Assembly (NCBI GenBank): GCA_014730235.1
Contig: WJIO01000424.1
Span: forward strand, 1-12,017
Reading direction: 5' to 3'
Source of the DNA: Candidatus Poribacteria bacterium
Lineage (GTDB): Bacteria; Poribacteria; DTPJ01; WJIO01
DNA: 12,017 nucleotides
Shown here: piece by piece, positions 1 through 6,747 of the stretch
How the letters are laid out: each line of letters opens with the position of its first letter
Position numbering within the stretch: the stretch's first letter is position 1
Program-made: the position numbers and the translations under genes
Notes under the pieces: generated by a model
Databases searched by the model: none
What the model was told of the DNA's origin: nothing
Seen by the model: only the letters and a program-made list of their open reading frames with translations

Positions 1-983
1 AGACAGGATATGGAAGAGTAATTTACCTGGCTTTTGACTACATGGAACCATCACTTCTTCAATGGAAGGGAAATAATAAGTTATGGAAAAACCTTATTAA
101 ACCTTCAGTATTACAAAGATCTGATATAAGTAGAACAGTAAAAAATCTTCTTATATCTATTAGTTCCACAGACCTGCCCTCCCTTAATTCTGTTATAATA
201 TTTCTGTCATTTTACATAATTTTTTTGACTTTTGTTTCGTATATAATCTACAAAAAAGTTAAAAGGAATGGATGGATTTTTCTTTTTATACCATTTATTA
301 TCATATTTTTTTCTTTCGGTTCCCTGGGCTTTGTTTATCTGAACAGCAATTCGGCCTTAACAGTAGGTGAACTTTCAGTGGTGGATGTATTTCAGGATAT
401 AGATAGGGCCAGAGTATACAGCTATTTCAGCCTTTTTTCTCCTTCTGGTAATAGTTACAAAGTTAGTTTTAATAAGCCCAAAACTGTATTTTTAGATTAT
501 ATATCAGTATCAGACAGCAGGAAATATGTATACGGAGATATGAGCTTAATACAAAAAAATGGGTTAATTCTAGAAATATCTAACCCAGATATAGCAAATC
601 CACAGTTGCTTTGTAGTGAATTATATGTTAAGCTGGAAGGGAATATTGAGATTAATAGCAATAGTGAATTAATAAGCCATTTTCCCTTTGATCTCGATGA
701 ATGTTATTATTTTTCTGATGGTCAATACTTTTTTCTGGGGGATATTAAACAAGGTAAATCGCTGAGATGGGATAATCAGGGAAATATTCCCGGCATATCA
801 TCAATCAAAGATGAAGGAAAGCAAATATTTATTAACTCTATGCGGCGAAACCTTTCTCAGCGAATATCAGGCAGGGGAATTATAGGATGGATGAAGGATT
901 CCGCTCTTAGATCGCTGGCAGGGATAAATCCAGGTCAAACCTACAGAAAGACGGGTAGTTCTCTCGTCATTATTCATCTGTAG
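1..983 (+). CDS. C-terminal part of an uncharacterised two-helix membrane protein (5' end outside window)
   Basis: The frame is open from base 3, upstream of the first in-frame ATG at 42, so this is the 3' part of a longer gene and not a gene starting at 42. The first visible residues (GRVIYLAFDYMEP, then a Trp) resemble the end of the glutamine-amidotransferase-like or vWA-linked domain found in large membrane proteins of several anaerobes; that is recall of a family pattern, not a search. Counting from the ATG at 42, two hydrophobic helices lie at about residues 48-70 and 77-100, joined by a short basic loop (KKVKRNG). About 210 polar residues follow and are probably extracytoplasmic. No catalytic motif is visible. 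The gene ends 32 bp before the radical-SAM activase, so co-transcription is possible, but a functional link is not evident. Function unknown. Confidence 0.75.
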   Translation, partial: TGYGRVIYLAFDYMEPSLLQWKGNNKLWKNLIKPSVLQRSDISRTVKNLLISISSTDLPSLNSVIIFLSFYIIFLTFVSYIIYKKVKRNGWIFLFIPFIIIFFSFGSLGFVYLNSNSALTVGELSVVDVFQDIDRARVYSYFSLFSPSGNSYKVSFNKPKTVFLDYISVSDSRKYVYGDMSLIQKNGLILEISNPDIANPQLLCSELYVKLEGNIEINSNSELISHFPFDLDECYYFSDGQYFFLGDIKQGKSLRWDNQGNIPGISSIKDEGKQIFINSMRRNLSQRISGRGIIGWMKDSALRSLAGINPGQTYRKTGSSLVIIHL

Positions 984-1015
984 ATTCTGAAATTATGCCA
1001 ATGTGAGGTTATTAG

Positions 1016-1933
1016 ATGAGTGAATTAACAGGCACGATATTTGATATTAAAAGGTTCGCTGTACATGATGGTCCGGGTATAAGGACAACAGTGTTTTTCA
1101 AGGGATGCCCATTGCGCTGTCTTTGGTGTCATAACCCGGAATCTATGAAAATCCAAAAGCAGATAGTCTTTTTTGAAAATAAATGTATAGGTTGTGGCGA
1201 ATGCTTTAAACGCTGTCCAAGCGGAGCTTTAGAAGCAACTCCAGAGGGACGTGTATATTACCGGGCAAAATGCAAACTGTGTGGAACATGTGTGGAATAC
1301 TGTTACGCAGAAGCTACGGTTATGGAAGGTAAAACCGTAACAGTTCAGGAAGTAATTGACGAAGTAAAAAAAGATATGCCATTTTATGAAAATTCAGGCG
1401 GCGGTGTAACCCTTTCAGGAGGTGAGCCAACCTTCCAGCCGGATTTTTGTCTTGCTGTGTTAAAAGCTTCCAAAGAAGAAGGTATGCACACAACTTTGGA
1501 TACATCGGGCTGTGTAAAATGGGATACCCTGGAAAAAATACTGGAATACGTTGACCTTGTTCTTTATGATATGAAACATATGAATCCCGATAAGCACAAA
1601 GAATTTACAGGAGTACCCAACGAACTTATACTATCAAACCTGAAAAAAATGGATCAACTGAGTATACCCATAGAAATTAGAATGCCCACAATTCCGGAGT
1701 TAAATGATTCCCAGGAAAATCTACAGGCTTTAGCTGAATTTTTGTCAGAACTTAAAAATGTTAAACGTATTAAGCTTTTGCCGTATCATAGATTGGGTGA
1801 AGGTAAATACGAACGCCTGGATATGGACTACAGATTAAAAGATCTGCAGCCGCCCTCAAAGGAACGAATGAAAGAAATTACCGATTTTATGCGGGATAGA
1901 ATCTCTGAGCGTATTGAAGTTATTTCTGGGTAG
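1016..1933 (+). CDS. Glycyl-radical enzyme activating protein (PflA-like radical SAM)
   Basis: This 305-residue cytoplasmic enzyme uses S-adenosylmethionine and a 4Fe-4S cluster to place the glycyl radical on a partner enzyme such as a pyruvate formate-lyase-type lyase or a dehydratase. The radical-SAM cysteines are at 31, 35 and 38 (CPLRCLWC, a C-x3-C-x2-C motif), and the SAM-contacting GGE is at 135-137 (LSGGEP). An inserted ferredoxin-like domain carries two further 4Fe-4S sets, at Cys57/60/63/67 and Cys86/89/92/96. This insert is typical of activases for enzymes other than classical PFL (the PflA of E. coli lacks it). The N-terminal VHDGPGIRTTVFFKGCP segment is diagnostic of the family. 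ATG 1016 has a GAGG sequence 7 nt upstream. No glycyl-radical enzyme gene is present in the window, so its substrate cannot be named; the usual partner may lie elsewhere. Confidence 0.93.
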   Translation: MSELTGTIFDIKRFAVHDGPGIRTTVFFKGCPLRCLWCHNPESMKIQKQIVFFENKCIGCGECFKRCPSGALEATPEGRVYYRAKCKLCGTCVEYCYAEATVMEGKTVTVQEVIDEVKKDMPFYENSGGGVTLSGGEPTFQPDFCLAVLKASKEEGMHTTLDTSGCVKWDTLEKILEYVDLVLYDMKHMNPDKHKEFTGVPNELILSNLKKMDQLSIPIEIRMPTIPELNDSQENLQALAEFLSELKNVKRIKLLPYHRLGEGKYERLDMDYRLKDLQPPSKERMKEITDFMRDRISERIEVISG

Positions 1934-1973
1934 GCTTTCTGACGCTTTAATAATTGCAATTGGTAATAAAATT

Positions 1974-2045
1974 GGACCTTCCGGGTTTAGCATGGTAATA
2001 ATTTGGAAATTTTCTTAGCTTTACCACACTGAACCCGGAAGAGCC
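1974..2045. mobile_element. MITE copy A, 72 bp, minimal inverted-repeat element
   Basis: The left end (GGACCTTCCGGGTTTAGCAT) and the right end read on the opposite strand (GGCTCTTCCGGGTTCAGTGT) match at 20 of 25 positions over their outer 25 bases. Only about 22 bp lie between the arms, so this copy is essentially two terminal repeats back to back. The inner right arm (TTTTCTTA-CTTTACCACACTG) is nearly identical to copy B at 5602-5622, which ties the copies into one family. The flanking octamers (ATAAAATT and AAAAATTT) agree at 6 of 8 positions, which means little in AT-rich DNA. No ORF lies inside. It sits just upstream of a remnant reading frame and of the UvrC-like gene. Confidence 0.8.
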
Positions 2046-2051
2046 AAAAAT

Positions 2052-2150
2052 TTTATTAAATCTGTTAAACAAATATATGGAGATAAGCTGAGTATGGGTT
2101 ACCAGGAAGCACCAAAACAGGAATTACTTTTTGATATTGATAAATTATAA
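2052..2150 (+). pseudogene. Possible 3' remnant of a lost gene, or an 18-codon leader ORF
   Basis: A frame directly after MITE copy A encodes about 32 residues ending at TAA 2148-2150. It includes YGDKLSMGYQEAP and ends QELLFDIDKL. Its composition looks like a real protein tail and not like spacer DNA. The only in-frame ATG is at 2094; it has GGAG 11 nt upstream and would give an 18-residue peptide. The order of a short helix, then YG, then a small residue and Gly recalls the C-terminal tail of Y-family DNA polymerases. That is a weak resemblance, offered only because the next gene is a DNA-repair homologue. The alternatives are a leader peptide or chance. The frame is closed upstream by TAG at 2016-2018, inside the MITE. 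Confidence 0.3.
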
Positions 2151-2167
2151 ATTTAAACATTATTCTC

Positions 2168-3265
2168 ATGCTTACCAAAGAATTAGTAAAGCCATTACCA
2201 GACAAACCCGGTGTATATTTCTTCAGGAGCAGGACATCCGAAATCCTTTATATTGGCAAGGCAAAGTCTTTGAAGAAACGGGTCAGATCATATACTTATC
2301 CGTCATATCGCCATTCAAAAAGAACCCGACGTTTAGTAAGACGTGTTAAACAGGTAGATTATACTGTTTGTGGTTCAGAACTGGAAGCCCTGCTTTTGGA
2401 ATCAAGGCTTATTAAAGAACACCTGCCTGAATATAACGTTGCTCAAAAGCGCCTCAGAAATTTCCCTTTTGTAAAAATAACAATGCAGGATGATTTTCCC
2501 AAGATACTTGTATCATGGGAGATCGAATCCGATGGAGCCAAGTATCTGGGGCCCTTTTCACATATGTCCGCAGCACAGGAAACTGTTGATCTTATCATCA
2601 ACTACTTTCCTGTGCGTAAATGCGATGATGAAGTCTTTAGAAGGACGAAACGTCCCTGCCTGGAGTATCACCTTAACAACTGTACCGGGCCTTGCTGTGG
2701 GAAAATTAGCAGGGAAAAATATCGCAATATAATTGGCTCAATTTTAAGGCTTCTTGGTGGTCAGAAATATACTCTTATAAGGGATATGGAAAAAGATATG
2801 AGAGAAGCGGCAGAGGAGTTGAAATTTGAAAAGGCGGCAAGATTAAGAGATCATATAGATGGTCTTCGGAAAGAAATCATAAGGAGAAAATTCAGGGTGA
2901 ATTCGGTGGATAACAATAATCTTATAGCCATTTATCCAGCTATAGAGATTAATTCTGCTGAACTATTTTTCATAAGAAAAGGTGCTTTGGTAGAGCAGAA
3001 AACCGTTTGTGCCGAAAATCAAACGGAAGAAAGACTTTATGGTGAACTTGCCGGGTATATTAAACAAATATTCTTTAATGGAAATAATCCCGATAAAAAA
3101 CAGATGACAAAACTGGAAGTAGACGCCATGAATATAATATCCCGGTGGCTTTATCGTCATCGGAATGATCAATCTCTGGTTCATATAAAAAGAAAGCGAA
3201 ATAAAACTGAAACTATAAATTCAGCGGCTAAAAATGTAATAAATATTATCCGTTCTTTATCATAA
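2168..3265 (+). CDS. Short UvrC-like GIY-YIG endonuclease with Fe-S cysteines and UVR domain, lacking the RNase H half
   Basis: This 365-residue cytoplasmic protein is homologous to the N-terminal half of excinuclease subunit UvrC, which makes the 3' incision in nucleotide excision repair. The GIY-YIG nuclease domain covers about residues 10-95: GVY at 15-17, YIG at 28-30, Arg38/Arg40 following, and Glu78 in LLLESRLIK as the likely metal ligand. Cys152, 164, 172 and 176 keep the 12-8-4 spacing of the UvrC iron-sulfur ligands (RPCLEYHL, CTGPC). A UVR (UvrB-interacting) helical pair lies at about 204-238. The protein then follows the UvrC middle region and stops before the RNase H-like 5'-nuclease and helix-hairpin-helix domains (full UvrC is about 600 residues). 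Cho is similarly short but normally lacks UVR. ATG 2168 fits the family start but has no clear Shine-Dalgarno sequence. The stop is 8 bp from the converging gene. Confidence 0.88.
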   Translation: MLTKELVKPLPDKPGVYFFRSRTSEILYIGKAKSLKKRVRSYTYPSYRHSKRTRRLVRRVKQVDYTVCGSELEALLLESRLIKEHLPEYNVAQKRLRNFPFVKITMQDDFPKILVSWEIESDGAKYLGPFSHMSAAQETVDLIINYFPVRKCDDEVFRRTKRPCLEYHLNNCTGPCCGKISREKYRNIIGSILRLLGGQKYTLIRDMEKDMREAAEELKFEKAARLRDHIDGLRKEIIRRKFRVNSVDNNNLIAIYPAIEINSAELFFIRKGALVEQKTVCAENQTEERLYGELAGYIKQIFFNGNNPDKKQMTKLEVDAMNIISRWLYRHRNDQSLVHIKRKRNKTETINSAAKNVINIIRSLS

Positions 3266-3273
3266 TCATAATT

Positions 3274-5418
3274 TTAAAAAGGCTTCCATTTTAGCAGGTA
3301 TGAAAGCTTTATAAAAATAATCCGCTCGCTTTCTTTTACGTCTTTTTCTTTTTCATCCGTATATACAAAATATAGATTACTTTCGGGTCGAAATTCCCAG
3401 CCAAACAGACCAAAGATATAACGACCTGCATCCCGGGACATTTCAAAAGTGGTCCTTACAAACATTTTATGGGAGAACTGATAGCTGGTTGTAAGTCTTC
3501 GATTCAGCATCAGGGGTTCACCCTCTTTATCCAGTCGTTCCAGATCGAACTCGATCCTAAGCTTTTGAGTTGGTATTATTCTTATTTCCGGAGCAATGAA
3601 AAACATATCCCTGTCGTCCTGTTTTCCAAAGGATACTCTATTCATTATTGTTGCCCATTTAGGAGGAAACCATCCGGTAAAGAAGAATACAGTTTTATCA
3701 GTGTAAAATTTATCTTCATTGTCCGGATCAACATGATAATACCACTGGGGTTCTACCGAAGCGTAAAAATCCAGAAACCGTGCCCCTAATTCTAAAACAG
3801 CACGTTCGTTAGTGGTTACACTTTTATGATTTTCCAGCTTTTCACCGCCAAACCATGTTCTTATAGACTTAAGAACATCGGAGTTACGGTCATACTCATA
3901 GCCCATTCCCCCCCTGAAACCTCTGCGGTCAATACGCGGTACAAACCCTGTTTCAGCTTCAAAATCCGGGCCCACATCAACATAGCTTAGATCATAATGT
4001 CCTGACGGTACACTGCCTTTGAGTTCCAGAATAAAAGCATTGTCGTCTAAATCATGGGACCAGCTATTGGCATATTGACCCATCAGCCTTGTATCTTTTG
4101 GCAAAGATAAATTAAAATCTACTGATCCAATTCGGTTATAATCATTAGCTTTTTGCTTATTTACGCCTAGAATCCCTATACTTGAATTCCTGCCTACATC
4201 CCTTTGTCCACGAAAAACCAGATATTTATTATCCGTTTCGTCCTCTGTTTCCTCTTCCGGTTCCTCTTCATCATCAGATTCAACTGTATCATCAGCCTTA
4301 CATCCTAGCAGGGCCATATTATAACTGCCCAATTTACCGACGGCCTTGGCCCCATACATCAGGTCTTTTATTCCCACCCTTCGGGTATAAAAAAGCTCAA
4401 TAGGGGATTGAAAAAGCTCCATACCCTCCTGGAAAAACGGTCTTTTTTCAGGGAAACGCCTCTCCACATCATCCAGATTGATCCGGGCGGGGTCGGCTTC
4501 TACCTGTGCAAAATCGGGATTAAAGGTAAAATCTGCTGTTATGGTTGTGGATGGATACCTTAGATCTATACCTGCGTCAGGCTCTATATCCCTTTCGGGG
4601 GAAAGCTGGGGTTTGATTGTGCCATAGGGTTTAAATTCCAGGGCGCGCCTTGTGGAGAATTCTTCAGGAGTAAGACCTACAATTACACCAAATTTTGAGA
4701 CGGCAAGTTCTTCTTCGCCTACATCTGCCCATGTGTCCTCTTCTTCTAGTTCCTCGTTTCCTCGCCAGAAATTTATACCCCATGTTCCATCTCCCTTTTT
4801 ATCGAAACGAAGCTCAGAAAAGGGTATAGCTAACTCAGCCGTCCAGCCTTTATCATCCCTGGATGCCCCAGCATCCCAGGCGCAGTCCCAGGCCCGGGAT
4901 CTGTCGCCGAATGGACCGCCGCTTCGCATGCTTCCCTCGTTGGCAATGCGCCTATCAGCCTGAGTTCCCAGACAATTAACGGAAAAGGCATAACAGTTAC
5001 GCCGGTCATGGTATGTGTCCAGAAAAACCTCCACAAAATCGTCCTGGAAAAAGCGACCATCCCTTTTCATTTCCATTCCAATAACCTTATCAGGATTTTT
5101 TTTATGACACTCAAAACCTATATATATTTTTTCAGTATCAAACAGGACATAAACCATTGTAGGATCACCAGGCTTTCCCCCCTTAACCGGTTCGTATTGC
5201 AGAAAATCGGAAACAGGCTGGGCTTTTTTCCAGGCTTCATCGTCCAGTTTACCGTCTATATCCGGAGCTTCTTCAGAACTTATTTTAATAGCTTTTATTA
5301 TTTTGGGATTTTCTTCTTTTTGGTCATCGTCATCATCATAGGATGTAACCGGGAAAGAAAAAACAAAAACAGCAATAAAACACACAAATGCTAAAATAAT
5401 ATTTTCGCAATTTTTCAT
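3274..5418 (-). CDS. Secreted CBM9-like / DUF5916 outer-membrane beta-barrel protein
   Basis: The 714-residue product has an N-terminal signal peptide (hydrophobic core about residues 7-24, then a run of five Asp). A CBM9-like carbohydrate-binding fold follows at about 45-250 (IDGKLDDEAW, then VYVLFDTEKIYIGF, FQDDFVEVFLD, GWTAELAIPFSELRF). The DUF5916 signature follows at about 299-340 (NPDFAQVEADP, then FPEKRPFFQEG), and the rest is strand-rich up to a C-terminal Phe. This is the architecture of envelope proteins of diderm bacteria thought to sit in the outer membrane; their biochemical role is not settled. A very acidic stretch at about 386-397 probably forms a surface loop. The start is ATG 5418, not GTG 5439, because AGGAGG lies 7 nt before that ATG and overlaps the longer version. 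It has its own promoter (5466-5494) and converges with the UvrC-like gene. Confidence 0.88.
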   Translation of the reverse strand: MKNCENIILAFVCFIAVFVFSFPVTSYDDDDDQKEENPKIIKAIKISSEEAPDIDGKLDDEAWKKAQPVSDFLQYEPVKGGKPGDPTMVYVLFDTEKIYIGFECHKKNPDKVIGMEMKRDGRFFQDDFVEVFLDTYHDRRNCYAFSVNCLGTQADRRIANEGSMRSGGPFGDRSRAWDCAWDAGASRDDKGWTAELAIPFSELRFDKKGDGTWGINFWRGNEELEEEDTWADVGEEELAVSKFGVIVGLTPEEFSTRRALEFKPYGTIKPQLSPERDIEPDAGIDLRYPSTTITADFTFNPDFAQVEADPARINLDDVERRFPEKRPFFQEGMELFQSPIELFYTRRVGIKDLMYGAKAVGKLGSYNMALLGCKADDTVESDDEEEPEEETEDETDNKYLVFRGQRDVGRNSSIGILGVNKQKANDYNRIGSVDFNLSLPKDTRLMGQYANSWSHDLDDNAFILELKGSVPSGHYDLSYVDVGPDFEAETGFVPRIDRRGFRGGMGYEYDRNSDVLKSIRTWFGGEKLENHKSVTTNERAVLELGARFLDFYASVEPQWYYHVDPDNEDKFYTDKTVFFFTGWFPPKWATIMNRVSFGKQDDRDMFFIAPEIRIIPTQKLRIEFDLERLDKEGEPLMLNRRLTTSYQFSHKMFVRTTFEMSRDAGRYIFGLFGWEFRPESNLYFVYTDEKEKDVKESERIIFIKLSYLLKWKPF

Positions 5419-5425
5419 GTATTTT

Positions 5426-5431
5426 CCTCCT
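5426..5431 (-). promoter_or_regulatory. Shine-Dalgarno that fixes the DUF5916 start
   Basis: AGGAGG read on the - strand lies 7 nt before ATG 5418. An upstream in-frame GTG at 5439 would put this motif inside the coding region and has no comparable site of its own, so the shorter product is preferred. Confidence 0.8.
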
Positions 5432-5465
5432 GGTTTCACTTTTATAGAGCTTTAAAAACAGAAGT

Positions 5466-5494
5466 ATTATAACACGACGATTATTCTGTGTCTA
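5466..5494 (-). promoter_or_regulatory. Sigma-70 promoter of the DUF5916 gene
   Basis: On the - strand, TAGACA (5494-5489) and TATAAT (5471-5466) are separated by 17 bp, and TGT directly before the -10 box gives an extended -10. Five of six -35 bases and all six -10 bases match consensus. Transcription would start near 5459, leaving a leader of about 40 nt. The inner boundary of MITE copy B is 23 bp upstream of the -35 box, so the promoter itself lies outside the element. Confidence 0.7.
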
Positions 5495-5509
5495 TAAAAA
5501 ATCCTTTTT

Positions 5510-5517
5510 TATCTTAT
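5510..5517. repeat. Left target-site duplication of MITE copy B
   Basis: TATCTTAT is identical to 5638-5645 on the other side of the element. The right copy contains the stop codon of the lipoprotein gene (TTA at 5642-5644, TAA on the - strand). Confidence 0.88.
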
Positions 5518-5637
5518 GGTTCTTCCGGGTTAAGTGTGGTTATAATTGAAAATTCCCTCAGCTTGTCATTCCTGCTTTCGCAGGAATGACAGCGTAAAGA
5601 ATTTTCTTATCTTTACCACACTGAACCTGGAAGAGCC
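5518..5637. mobile_element. MITE copy B, 120 bp, with perfect 8-bp target duplication
   Basis: The left end GGTTCTTCCGGGTTAAGTGT and the right end on the opposite strand, GGCTCTTCCAGGTTCAGTGT, form arms whose similarity extends about 40 bp inwards (to GAAAATTC on both sides). The octamer TATCTTAT occurs immediately outside both ends (5510-5517 and 5638-5645), a perfect target-site duplication and direct evidence that this unit transposed. Terminal GG, the GG-TCTTC start and an 8-bp duplication are features of ISL3-family elements; that assignment is inference. The centre is filled by a 12-bp-stem palindrome (5564-5591). There is no coding capacity. It lies between the lipoprotein gene stop and the DUF5916 promoter. 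Confidence 0.9.
5564..5591. repeat. Perfect 12-bp-stem palindrome nested inside MITE copy B
   Basis: TGTCATTCCTGC pairs with GCAGGAATGACA across a 4-nt loop: TTTC on the + strand, and GAAA, a GNRA tetraloop, on the - strand. The sequence closely resembles the palindromic intergenic repeat of the GTCATTCC-type common in many bacterial genomes, so it may be a second repeat that entered the MITE. It has no T-tract on either strand and so is not a standard terminator. Confidence 0.8.
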
Positions 5638-5645
5638 TATCTTAT
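5638..5645. repeat. Right target-site duplication of MITE copy B
   Basis: TATCTTAT duplicates 5510-5517. On the - strand the insertion point lies 4 nt after the lipoprotein gene stop codon, so the reading frame was left whole. Confidence 0.88.
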
Positions 5646-6586
5646 TTCAGATAGTATGATTTGAGGGTTGCCTCTGTGTGTATGTTTTCGCCGCCTACAT
5701 TTTCCTCCTGGGTAAATTTTACTATGCCTACATTTGGTGCGAGCCAGTGGTAGGTTATTATGCGATCAATTTCGTTGCCCAGGAGTTCCCACGTGAAGTC
5801 CTCTTTTATTTTGAATACATGCTCAAAACTTCCGGCTTCGACAGTTAAATCCTCTTCGGATATGACTTCATAAGTGGCTCTACCGTTGCCGATGAAAAAG
5901 CCTTCCGGAAGTTTTACATTAAACTCGACTTCCCATGTTTCACCGGGGATGAGGGGTAATTTATAGAGGGGTAGTTCTGGAGAGAAGATTATAGTATCGC
6001 CGCCGGCGTTGGAGCCTCCCATAGCGTATTGGTATACCACATCTGAATCAATATTAATGTAGGTGAAGTTTGCCGCATCCGGCAGGTCTGATGATGTTGT
6101 TTGTTTTACATAGGCTGTGGTATCCGATTCCAATCCCTGTATCTCAATAGTGTCAATAATCTCAAAATTAATGGTATTGCCGTCGCTGTCCTCAAAAGTC
6201 CAGCTATAGCCGACTTCCAAGGGGTAATAATCGCCGGGGCGGGGTATCCACACCCACAGTATAATGCTTTGTGATACACTGTCGTTACCGTCGCTGACTG
6301 TTACCGTTATTTCGTATCTACCCTCTTCCTGGGGAGGTGACCAGCTTACGGTTTTGCTGCTGCCGTTAATATTTCCAGCGGCGGCAGTCCATATATATGT
6401 TAATGGATCTTCGTCTACATCTCCGGCTTCGACTGTAAGCGTCGCTGTTTGATCCGGGGCCACTATCTCTGGTTCGGCTATAAGGCTGAATATTATGGGA
6501 GGATCTGATTCATCTTCACCGCATCCGGGGATTAGAGCAAGGATGGTCAGGGAAAAAATGGTGATAAGAATGTAAATATTTTTCAT
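5642..6586 (-). CDS. PKD/Ig-like domain lipoprotein of unknown function
   Basis: The 314-residue product begins with a lipoprotein signal peptide: Lys3, a hydrophobic core at 4-19, and the lipobox LIPGC with Cys22 as the acylated residue. The mature protein is therefore expected to be membrane-anchored. Residues of about 33-112 form an Ig-like fold of the PKD/cadherin type (DQTATLTVEAGDVDEDPLTY, then GRYEITVTVSDG). From about 115 onwards comes a second domain (YYPLEVGYSWTF, later ETWEVEF and EAGSFEHVFKIKE), a pattern common in uncharacterised secreted proteins of diderm bacteria. No enzyme motif is visible. ATG 6586 has a weak AAGGGA about 9 nt upstream. The stop codon lies within the target duplication of MITE copy B. 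It is on the same strand as the DUF5916 gene 223 bp downstream, but that gene has its own promoter, so an operon is not required. Confidence 0.82.
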   Translation of the reverse strand: MKNIYILITIFSLTILALIPGCGEDESDPPIIFSLIAEPEIVAPDQTATLTVEAGDVDEDPLTYIWTAAAGNINGSSKTVSWSPPQEEGRYEITVTVSDGNDSVSQSIILWVWIPRPGDYYPLEVGYSWTFEDSDGNTINFEIIDTIEIQGLESDTTAYVKQTTSSDLPDAANFTYINIDSDVVYQYAMGGSNAGGDTIIFSPELPLYKLPLIPGETWEVEFNVKLPEGFFIGNGRATYEVISEEDLTVEAGSFEHVFKIKEDFTWELLGNEIDRIITYHWLAPNVGIVKFTQEENVGGENIHTEATLKSYYLK

Positions 6587-6605
6587 TATGGTAATCCCTT
6601 ATAAG

Positions 6606-6611
6606 ATAATA
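6606..6611 (-). promoter_or_regulatory. Possible extended -10 element for the lipoprotein gene
   Basis: On the - strand TATTAT (6611-6606) is preceded by TGC, giving TGCTATTAT. There is no good -35 box 17 bp upstream (the sequence there is TCAAAT, within the CGGAT repeat region). The leader would be only about 15 nt long. This is a weak call. Confidence 0.3.
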
Positions 6612-6616
6612 GCACA

Positions 6617-6649
6617 CGGATGATACGGATTTGACGGATTGTCGCGGAT
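6617..6649. repeat. Four phased CGGAT repeats upstream of the lipoprotein gene
   Basis: CGGAT occurs at 6617, 6626, 6635 and 6645, spaced 9, 9 and 10 bp. An ATCAGCG stretch follows about 30 bp further out, at 6682-6688. The pattern recalls dispersed intergenic repeats built of ATCCG units seen in various genomes. Because it lies just upstream of the lipoprotein start it could also be a multi-site operator. Which of the two it is cannot be told from one copy. Confidence 0.5.
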
Positions 6650-6747
6650 ATTTATGTAAACCATATAATAGAATACGAAAATCAGCGAAAAAGGATTACC
6701 CGACCCTTAATATTTAGTGATCAAACCATTTATCAGTAAAAAATTAT

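Noticed and set aside
2131-2160. TTGATA and TATAAA boxes ahead of the UvrC-like gene
   Set aside because: Spacing does not reach 16-18 bp in any pairing, and the TTGATA lies within the protein-like fragment. The boxes could be chance in AT-rich DNA.
2131-2349. Overlapping 72-codon frame across the UvrC-like start
   Set aside because: It runs in another frame over a well-supported GIY-YIG domain and matches nothing recognisable.
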